Assembly (NCBI GenBank): GCA_046049675.1
Contig: JBJORA010000025.1
Coordinates: 1 to 12,906, forward strand
Reading direction: 5' to 3'
DNA length: 12,906 nt
Source: CAIXQW01 sp046049675
GTDB taxonomy: Bacteria; Bacteroidota; Bacteroidia; Chitinophagales; Chitinophagaceae
The notes under the pieces were generated by a model that ran no database searches, was not told the origin of the DNA, and worked only from the letters and a program-made list of their open reading frames with translations. Of this stretch, positions 8,268-12,906 are shown piece after piece. A program made the translations under genes and the position numbers. Position 1 is the first letter of the stretch, and every line of letters begins with the position of its first letter.

Positions 8268-8372
8268 CATGAGTCCCAACTACAAATCACTGCCCAAGCA
8301 AAATGGAAGTCGTAGGATAATTTCTTTTGCGCACTTTGCTTTTTTAAATTCACCCTAGCGAAGTCTCAAGTC

Positions 8373-9593
8373 CTAAATCAATCCCAAACAAATCTTCATT
8401 CTAATAATTCGCCTAATGCTTGCAGTAAATTGATTGCCCAACATACTTTTTGCGTTGAGCTCTTTTACAATTTGTGCATGCAAGGAATCGATATTGAGTG
8501 GCATTAGCACGATATCAATACCAGCACTTGCAGCCTTGAAGCTGGCATTAGGCACTTTACTTACCGCACCCATATTCATGGCATCGGTATATACAAGACC
8601 TTTGAAGCCAAGTGAGTCGCGTAGTAAGCTGGTAACGATGTTACGAGAAAGGGTAGAGGCTTGTCCGTTGGTACTCCATCTCGCATTTTTTTGGATGGCT
8701 AAGTGTCCAACCATTACACCAAGCGCACCTGCATCAATTAGCCTTTTGAAATTATCAATTTCTGTGAGGTTGCCATAAATGCTTACTAGTTGTTTATGTG
8801 TATCGCCCTTTACATTGCCGTGTCCAGGGAAGTGCTTTATTACAGTAGCAACATTTTGCCTGTGATGTGTTTTCATAAACTCACCACATAGGGAAACAAT
8901 CGTATCGCCATTGCTGCCAAAACTTCTGTTGCCGATAATTGCTTTATTGCTGTTGTTGTCCACTACAGGTGCAAAGTTGGTATTTACACCTGCCTTGCGC
9001 AATTGTACTAAAATTTTATTTGCGCTTTCTTGTGTTGCAGTAGCGGTTTTGAGTTGAGAGGTTGGCGTCATTCGCAGTACATCCTTAAACTTGTAGTGGA
9101 TGAGTGATGGCTCTGCATCGGCGCTGATGATAGGTTTTGTGATTTTGCCGAAGTTTGCTGCCGCTATAATTTTCTTTTGATATTCGCCGAAGTTGGCTGC
9201 TGTGCCTCTTAAAAAAATTACGCCACCTACTTTTTTTGCTTTGTAGTACTGCAAAAATGTTTCAATGGGCATGCCATAAGAATTGTCGGCAACAGCTGGC
9301 ATAATCATTTGCGCAGCGCGTTCTTCAACACTCATGGCGTTAAAGATGGCTTCTACTTTTTTATCTAATTCTGGTTTATTAGCATAGAAGTCTTGCAACG
9401 CATATCCACCTAATGGCGCTGCTGCACTGCTATCTACGCGATTTTGCGGCGGAGTATTTTGTTCTGTTGGTGGTAGCAAACGCTGCACCTTGCTGTCGCC
9501 ATCTTTTGTGGCGCTGCCGCAACTAAGCAAGCATACAAGTGCTAGTGCTGTGATATTATTTAACTTCGTAAACACTTGTAATTTTATATGCAT
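8373..9593 (-). CDS. Glycoside hydrolase family 3 lipoprotein, beta-N-acetylhexosaminidase-like (NagZ type)
   Basis: This is a predicted envelope-anchored GH3 hydrolase of 406 residues that probably cleaves beta-linked N-acetylglucosamine from chitin- or peptidoglycan-derived oligosaccharides. The N-terminus carries a lipobox (LLSC, Cys25), then a Pro/Ser/Ala-rich linker to about residue 65. The catalytic barrel follows: EERAAQMIMPAV (91-101), GGVIFLRG (123-130), KHFPGHG (253-259), the acid/base loop with an Asp-x-His pair (D264, H266), and the nucleophile Asp337 in VYTDAMNMG. This Asp-His arrangement marks the NagZ-like branch. The usual DAEWG-type substrate segment reads DAEPSL (159-163 region), lacking the common Trp, so substrate preference may differ. 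Many Bacteroidota relatives carry a fused beta-lactamase-like domain; this one stops after the barrel. The gene begins inside the end of the upstream zinc-ribbon gene (38-base overlap, different frame), so translation is probably coupled. An in-frame GTG six codons later could also serve as start. Confidence 0.88.
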   Translation of the reverse strand: MHIKLQVFTKLNNITALALVCLLSCGSATKDGDSKVQRLLPPTEQNTPPQNRVDSSAAAPLGGYALQDFYANKPELDKKVEAIFNAMSVEERAAQMIMPAVADNSYGMPIETFLQYYKAKKVGGVIFLRGTAANFGEYQKKIIAAANFGKITKPIISADAEPSLIHYKFKDVLRMTPTSQLKTATATQESANKILVQLRKAGVNTNFAPVVDNNSNKAIIGNRSFGSNGDTIVSLCGEFMKTHHRQNVATVIKHFPGHGNVKGDTHKQLVSIYGNLTEIDNFKRLIDAGALGVMVGHLAIQKNARWSTNGQASTLSRNIVTSLLRDSLGFKGLVYTDAMNMGAVSKVPNASFKAASAGIDIVLMPLNIDSLHAQIVKELNAKSMLGNQFTASIRRIIRMKICLGLI

Positions 9594-10356
9594 TGTTTAA
9601 GTTGAATTGCAGTAGTTGTTCTCTGCTACCACTTTTGCCGCTATTTTTTTCCCAATCAAAAGTGGCTTTTAGTATTATTGAATAGCCGTTGCCTGTTTTG
9701 CGCACTGTGCTTGTCCCAAGGTAGGGTGTGAGCTTATGGTAAGACAGTTCATTCACGCTTTTGCTATAAAGATCGTATAGCCTATCGTAGCTCACATTCT
9801 TTTCGTTGTAATATTTATTGATTGGATAGCTAAAATAGTCGAGCACTTTGGCATTGTGTTCATTATCGTTTTCGAAGTAGCTATTCATAATATTGCTAAT
9901 TGTACTTAACTCATCGCGCGACAGTGCCTCCTCTTGAGGGGTACTGCCAGTTTGCTGCAAACTTTGTCTTTCAAAAGTGGTGCTTTTGCTTGTTGGCGCA
10001 GCTGCTGCCTGAGCTGTGGCGGGTGCTGTTGTTGTTGGACTGGCAGCATTGACACTTGCTGTTGGTGCCGCTGCAGGGGCAGCTGGAGGAAGTTCGTTCA
10101 CAGGAATGGCATTTGCAATAGGTGTTGCTGCTGGCGTAGGTTTGTTGAGAGCCATATAAGCAAACACGCCTGCAACTGCTGCTACTGCTGCAATTATACC
10201 AATATAGAGTAGGTTGCGATTATTACTACTTGTTTGTACGTACTGCACTTGTTGTTGTTGCGCCTGTGGATTATTGATGACGTTGGCTGCACCGCAGTGA
10301 GGGCAAAATTTGTCGGTGCTTAAGATACTTACCCCGCAAGTGTTACAAAAAGACAT
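9556..10356 (-). CDS. Zinc-ribbon, single-membrane-span protein with Ala/Pro/Thr linker (uncharacterised)
   Basis: Function is unknown. The 266-residue protein opens with a zinc ribbon (Cys4, Cys7, Cys18, Cys21: FCNTCG and FCPHCG), a Gln/Asn-rich stretch (30-47), one membrane helix (about 49-70), a low-complexity Ala/Pro/Thr linker (73-125), and a C-terminal domain of about 120 residues (145-266) with alternating helix and strand character (SYFENDNEHNAKVLDYFSYP through YEVK). The ribbon should be cytoplasmic and the C-terminal domain periplasmic. This architecture is frequent among membrane proteins with an N-terminal zinc ribbon and an NTF2-like or substrate-binding extracytoplasmic domain; the NTF2-like idea is only a guess. 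It is the first gene of a probable two-gene operon with the GH3 lipoprotein, which it overlaps by 38 bases, so a role in envelope sensing or wall turnover is possible but not shown. Confidence 0.82.
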   Translation of the reverse strand: MSFCNTCGVSILSTDKFCPHCGAANVINNPQAQQQQVQYVQTSSNNRNLLYIGIIAAVAAVAGVFAYMALNKPTPAATPIANAIPVNELPPAAPAAAPTASVNAASPTTTAPATAQAAAAPTSKSTTFERQSLQQTGSTPQEEALSRDELSTISNIMNSYFENDNEHNAKVLDYFSYPINKYYNEKNVSYDRLYDLYSKSVNELSYHKLTPYLGTSTVRKTGNGYSIILKATFDWEKNSGKSGSREQLLQFNLNNAYKITSVYEVK

Positions 10357-10512
10357 ATAGATTGTAGTGTTTAAGCGTTATTAGGTAAAGGTAAATAAAA
10401 TCGGCAATTGGCGCATACTTAGGCTACGCTGTTAGTAACTTATACGCGCTTTACTTGCGATGTACTTACAGCCAGTATTACCTTAGAAGCTTATATATTT
10501 ATAACGTATCGT
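10357..10512. promoter_or_regulatory. Divergent intergenic region upstream of the zinc-ribbon gene and the SpmA/SpmB-like gene
   Basis: These 156 bases separate two divergent start codons and must contain both promoters. The best -7-like matches are TACCTTTA on the minus strand (10393-10386) and TATATTTA on the plus strand (10494-10501). Each has one mismatch to TAnnTTTG, and neither has a well-placed TTG upstream, so I do not assign exact promoters. The segment also holds an 11-base sequence, ATTGGCGCATA (10407-10417), repeated in the tamB upstream region. No small gene is visible. Confidence 0.4.
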
Positions 10513-11967
10513 ATGGCATTAAGTAGATTTTGGCTTACAATTTTTGTAGTGTCTATTGTGTTGGCAGTTGGCGGACTATTTGCTGGCAAGTATTACAGTA
10601 TAGACCATATGCTCAATGGTAAAAAAGACGAGCCACTATTAGTTGCTGAAAAATATATTTCTGCCCTAAGCCCTGCTATGCAAGACACATTGCAGAAAAG
10701 CGAAAAAACATCTTTGACATTTAAGTATGGCGATAAAATTCCCGACACGACATTTTTGTACGAGAAGAAGACCGTAAAGATATTTAGTGGCAAGCAAGCG
10801 GCTGACGGCATATTGCCAACATGTAAGAATGTTGTTTTTGATATGATACTGCCACTAATTGCGACGCTAGCCTTCTTTTGTGGCTTAATGCAATTGCTGA
10901 TTGATAGCGGTGCTGCGGAGAAGCTTGCAAAAAAGTGCAGTCCATTTTTTGAAAAGATTTTCCCTAGTGTACCTGCTGGCCATGAGAGTTTTAGCTACAT
11001 GACCTTAAACTTTGCCGCTAACTTTTTGGGATTAGATAGTGCAGCTACACCATTTGGACTAAAGGCAATGGAAAGCCTGCAGGAAATAAATCCGACGAAA
11101 GATAAAGCAAGCGATCCACAAATTATGTTTATGTGTTTGCATGCAGCTGGTTTGTGTTTAATACCCACGAGTATTATCGGCTATAGAGCTGCGGCAAAAG
11201 CAGCAAACCCTGCCGATGTAATGTTGCCATGCATTATTACAAGTTTTGTGGGCACAATTGCAGCCCTCATTATAGTAGGTATAAGGCAAAAGGTTAATTT
11301 ACTGAGTGCAACACTGGTTACGACACTTGCAGTAATAGTTGCAGGGATTATTGGTTTGCTTTTTTATGTAAATAATCTAGACCTTATTGGCAAAAACCAT
11401 TTTACGAGTAGCTTGAGTAGTGTCTTGCTTTTGTTGATTGTATTAATGACATTCGCTTATGCATTCTTTAGAGAAAAGCTATTTGTTGATAAAGGCACTG
11501 ATGTGTTCAGCAGTTTTGTTGAAGGTGCAAAAGGCGGCTTGAAGACAGGGGCAATCGTGTTTCCATATATGCTTGGTATGATGGCGGCTATTTCTATTTT
11601 TAGAAACAGTGGTTTGTTTGAAGTGGTTGCGCACGGTGTAGCCAATGCCTTTAGTTTGGTTGGTGTAAAGAAAGAAATTACAGATGCCTTGCCGGTGGCA
11701 TTACTGCGACCATTTAGTAGTAGTGGCTCACGTGGTTTTATGATGGATGCTATGGGTACTTATGGTGCTGATTCTTTTGTAGGTAGATTGACTTGTATAT
11801 TCCAATGCAGCGCTGAAACTACGTTTTATGTGCTAGCGGTTTACTTTGGTAGTGTCAATATCAAAAATACGCGATACACCTTAGGCATTATGTTGCTGGT
11901 AGATTTGATTTGCGTAATTACAGCTATTGCTGTAGCAAGTATTTTCTTTTCGGGAGTCACATCATAA
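10513..11967 (+). CDS. Fused SpmA/SpmB-type nucleoside-recognition (Gate) domain membrane protein
   Basis: This is a polytopic inner-membrane protein of 484 residues whose halves match SpmA and SpmB, the paired membrane proteins named for spore maturation in Bacillus. Each half carries a nucleoside-recognition/Gate domain, a family thought to handle solute or nucleoside movement. The SpmA-like half covers about 105-285 (NVVFDMILPLIATLAF, then HESFSYMTLNFAANFLGLDSAATP in two parts, 157-180). The SpmB-like half covers about 300-484, with FVEGAKGGLKTGAIVFPYMLG (335-355), the RPFSSSGSRG motif (399-408) and AETTFYVLAVYFGSV (434-448). Both are diagnostic. Between the first membrane helix (6-24) and the SpmA core there is a hydrophilic segment of about 75 residues, probably an extracytoplasmic loop and longer than in classic SpmA. 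One-gene fusions are the usual form in Bacteroidota, which do not sporulate, so the transported or sensed substrate is unknown. A downstream gene follows after 12 bases in the same frame. Confidence 0.9.
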   Translation: MALSRFWLTIFVVSIVLAVGGLFAGKYYSIDHMLNGKKDEPLLVAEKYISALSPAMQDTLQKSEKTSLTFKYGDKIPDTTFLYEKKTVKIFSGKQAADGILPTCKNVVFDMILPLIATLAFFCGLMQLLIDSGAAEKLAKKCSPFFEKIFPSVPAGHESFSYMTLNFAANFLGLDSAATPFGLKAMESLQEINPTKDKASDPQIMFMCLHAAGLCLIPTSIIGYRAAAKAANPADVMLPCIITSFVGTIAALIIVGIRQKVNLLSATLVTTLAVIVAGIIGLLFYVNNLDLIGKNHFTSSLSSVLLLLIVLMTFAYAFFREKLFVDKGTDVFSSFVEGAKGGLKTGAIVFPYMLGMMAAISIFRNSGLFEVVAHGVANAFSLVGVKKEITDALPVALLRPFSSSGSRGFMMDAMGTYGADSFVGRLTCIFQCSAETTFYVLAVYFGSVNIKNTRYTLGIMLLVDLICVITAIAVASIFFSGVTS

Positions 11968-11979
11968 AACCTTTCTGCT

Positions 11980-12600
11980 TTGCAAAAGATTGTAGACAAT
12001 TACTTTATTGAGGGATGTATGCGTTGCAAGTATGGCGCAACGCCTGACTGCAAAGTACATACGTGGGCAAAGGAACTTGCACTATTGCGCCGCATTATTA
12101 AAGATTGTGGGGTAGCAGAAGAAGCAAAGTGGGGTATGCCCACCTACACGGATAATGGCAAGAATGTATTTATGTTGAGTGCATTTAAAGACTATGCCTC
12201 TATCAATTTTTTTAAAGGCAATTTGATTGATGATACTTCTGGCTTGCTTAGCAAAGCTGGGGAGAACAGCGAAGTGAGTAGGGTAATTCGATTTACTGAT
12301 ACCAAAACCATTTTGAAGTACGAAGCAGAGATAAAAGACATCTTGCATCAAGCAATAGCGATTGAACGTGCTGGCATCAAAACACCCAAGCTTAAATCTG
12401 AATTGGTATTGCCAGTAGCGATTAGCACTCTGATGAAGAAAGATAAAAATTTTAAGTTAGCTTTTGAAGCCCTTACGCCTGGTAAGCAAAAGAGCTACGT
12501 AATTCATGTCAATGGTGCAAAGCAAGAGGCAACGCGCGTATCACGATTAGAAAAATGTTTACCCAAGATTTATGCGGGGAAGGGGTTTAATGAGTATTGA
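11980..12600 (+). CDS. YdeI/OmdA family protein (DUF1801-like domain plus OmdA-type C-terminal domain)
   Basis: The product is a soluble, presumably cytoplasmic protein of 206 residues whose biochemical role is unknown. It has the two parts typical of the YdeI family: an N-terminal DUF1801-like domain (about 20-115, with EEAKWGMPTYTDNGKNVFML and FKDYASINFFKG) and a C-terminal OmdA-type domain (about 143-203, with FKLAFEALTPGKQKSYVIH, AKQEATRVSRLEKCLPKI and AGKG). A leading Cys-bearing segment, YFIEGCMRC then TPDCKVHTW (Cys13, 16, 24), is also conserved in this branch. That conserved segment lies before the first ATG (12019), so translation must begin upstream. The only usable codon is TTG at 11980, because the in-frame stop of the previous gene is 12 bases before it. 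It probably forms an operon with the SpmA/SpmB-like gene and is translated by coupling. It has no obvious functional link to that neighbour. Confidence 0.85.
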   Translation: MQKIVDNYFIEGCMRCKYGATPDCKVHTWAKELALLRRIIKDCGVAEEAKWGMPTYTDNGKNVFMLSAFKDYASINFFKGNLIDDTSGLLSKAGENSEVSRVIRFTDTKTILKYEAEIKDILHQAIAIERAGIKTPKLKSELVLPVAISTLMKKDKNFKLAFEALTPGKQKSYVIHVNGAKQEATRVSRLEKCLPKIYAGKGFNEY

Positions 12601-12631
12601 GGTGTCAGTTTTTTTTGTGTCGCCAAATACA

Positions 12632-12690
12632 ATATAGCAGTGCGAAGCAAATAGGGCTTTTCTTGATAAACGTCAATCTAGCTGCTATAT
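12632..12690. repeat. Long-range inverted repeat ATATAGCAG/CTGCTATAT
   Basis: A perfect 9-bp inverted repeat occupies 12632-12640 and 12682-12690, separated by 41 bases. It lies between the YdeI-family gene and the toxin remnant. No coding frame or known terminal-repeat signature accompanies it. Its role is unknown, and a chance origin in AT-rich DNA cannot be excluded. Confidence 0.4.
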
Positions 12691-12711
12691 AAGCGTGAAG
12701 AAATTAGCTGA

Positions 12712-12795
12712 TTATTCAGGTACATGCTTGAGTAATTCCGCTAATTCCTTGTCAGTTAAATTGTCTTTTTCAGATTTATCGTAAATAGTCAACCC
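12712..12795 (-). pseudogene. C-terminal remnant of a RelE/ParE-type toxin gene
   Basis: On the minus strand, 27 codons run to a TAA stop at 12714-12712 and encode LTIYDKSEKDN followed by LTDKELAELLKHVPE. This is the characteristic end of RelE/ParE/HigB-like type II toxins, where a hydrophobic strand (LLTIYxKSE) is followed by a short acidic-basic C-terminal helix. Directly upstream in the same frame is TAA (12798-12796), and the roughly 70 residues that should precede the strand are not found in any frame. No antitoxin gene follows. The gene is therefore a dead fragment. Its break coincides with the arm of the hairpin at 12793-12818, which hints at an insertion or deletion event there. The match is by eye, over a short length. 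Confidence 0.6.
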
Positions 12796-12818
12796 TTAAA
12801 AACTCCATTTTTTTAGGG
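12793..12818. repeat. Hairpin CCCTTAAAAA/TTTTTTAGGG at the break of the toxin remnant
   Basis: The arms 12793-12802 and 12809-12818 pair over 10 positions with one T-T mismatch around the loop CTCCAT. With A and T runs on both sides of the loop it is not a standard terminator, though GC-capped stems of this kind can stop transcription. Its left end coincides with the first codon of the remaining toxin coding sequence, so it may mark the junction that truncated the gene. Confidence 0.45.
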
Positions 12819-12875
12819 CACAGATATGCATTAGTCTAATTTGAAAAATAAATTGACTTAGCCAACGAGCAATTG

Positions 12876-12892
12876 CCTCTGTACGCCAGAGG
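12876..12892. repeat. Short hairpin CCTCTG-TACGC-CAGAGG near the right edge
   Basis: A perfect 6-bp stem with a 5-base loop lies 14 bases from the window end. It could be part of a larger structure continuing outside. A tRNA anticodon arm was considered and does not fit (see rejected items). Nothing more can be said from this side of the edge. Confidence 0.35.
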
Positions 12893-12906
12893 TTCATGAC
12901 TCGTTT

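Larger units (their letters stand above)
12601..12906. other. Gene-free tail of the window: decayed toxin fragment and inverted repeats
   Basis: No intact gene is present in these 306 bases. Right after the YdeI-family stop is a T8 run (12609-12616 region) without a preceding stem, so I do not call a terminator. The stretch then holds a 9-bp long-range inverted repeat, a C-terminal RelE-type toxin remnant on the minus strand, an A/T-rich hairpin at its broken end, and a 6-bp hairpin close to the right edge. It reads as a small decaying intergenic scar. Confidence 0.6.

Noticed and set aside
8300..8350. Terminator for the GH3 gene in the T-rich stretch TTTTGCGCACTTTGCTTTTTT region
   Set aside because: Only two base pairs could form next to the T run on either strand; no stable stem.
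8434..8778. 114-codon open frame on the plus strand
   Set aside because: It is antisense to the well-supported GH3 gene, with no recognisable domain; a shadow of the coding strand.
9934..10212. Cys-rich 92-codon open frame on the plus strand
   Set aside because: It is antisense to the Ala/Pro/Thr linker; its cysteines come from reading GCA/GCT-type repeats in reverse, not from a metal-binding protein.
10494..10501. TATATTTA as the promoter of the SpmA/SpmB-like gene
   Set aside because: One mismatch to the -7 consensus, no TTG at proper spacing, and a predicted leader of only about 5 bases.
12799..12906. Open frame of 36 codons on the minus strand from the window edge to TAA at 12798-12796 (contains MNLWRTEAIARW)
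   Set aside because: It is in the same frame as the toxin remnant but does not resemble the missing part of a RelE toxin or any family I can name; too short and cut by the edge to call a gene.
12851..12906. Possible partial tRNA around the CCTCT/AGAGG stem with an ACG-like loop
   Set aside because: Loop positions 32 and 37 are wrong, no pairing D stem exists before it, and the expected TTC of the T arm is not present before the window ends.
1..12906. CRISPR array, insertion sequence, prophage or defence island
   Set aside because: No regularly spaced repeats, transposase, integrase, phage structural or nuclease/helicase genes are present; all large frames are explained by the listed genes.

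Overview
The window looks like a chromosomal segment of a Bacteroidota bacterium, probably a non-spore-forming, protein-degrading member of the Chitinophagales/Sphingobacteriales type. Four things point there: a very long TamB with a Bacteroidota-style C-terminus, an S46 exopeptidase (a family concentrated in Bacteroidota), a thymidine kinase with the N-terminus usual for that phylum, and a single-chain SpmA-SpmB protein. Base composition is moderately AT-rich, no strong Shine-Dalgarno sequences stand out, and TAnnTTTG boxes, the Bacteroidota -7 promoter element, occur at the best-defined divergent promoter. The assignment is inferred from gene content and was not tested by phylogeny.

Layout. 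Positions 1-4788 (minus) hold tamB, followed upstream by an S46 dipeptidyl-peptidase on the same strand (4924-7143). Only 34 bases separate that gene from a divergent thymidine kinase gene (7178-7744, plus), whose stop codon overlaps the start of a small lipoprotein gene (7737-8246) by 8 bases. A hairpin with a U-rich tail ends this pair. On the minus strand, a zinc-ribbon membrane protein gene (9556-10356) overlaps by 38 bases a GH3 beta-N-acetylhexosaminidase-like lipoprotein gene (8373-9593). Divergent from these, on the plus strand, come a fused SpmA/SpmB-type membrane protein (10513-11967) and, 12 bases later, a YdeI/DUF1801-family protein (11980-12600). The last 306 bases contain no intact gene. 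They hold the C-terminal remnant of a RelE/ParE-type toxin on the minus strand and several inverted repeats.

How the genes fit together. Most products act in the cell envelope: TamB in outer-membrane assembly or lipid transport, a secreted peptidase taking Xaa-Asp/Glu dipeptides from peptides, a GH3 lipoprotein probably acting on amino-sugar polymers or cell-wall fragments, and two uncharacterised envelope proteins. Thymidine kinase is a housekeeping salvage enzyme. I see no defence island, phage, complete insertion sequence, CRISPR array or biosynthetic cluster, and I do not claim a new multi-gene system.

The points most worth checking are: the start of tamB, where signal-anchor coding continues upstream of the first usable start and a hairpin plus T5 tract sits in the way; a perfect inverted repeat made of two opposed -7-like boxes between the peptidase and tdk; an Arg in the S46 specificity position that predicts DPP11 activity; and the decayed toxin gene ending at a hairpin near the right edge.
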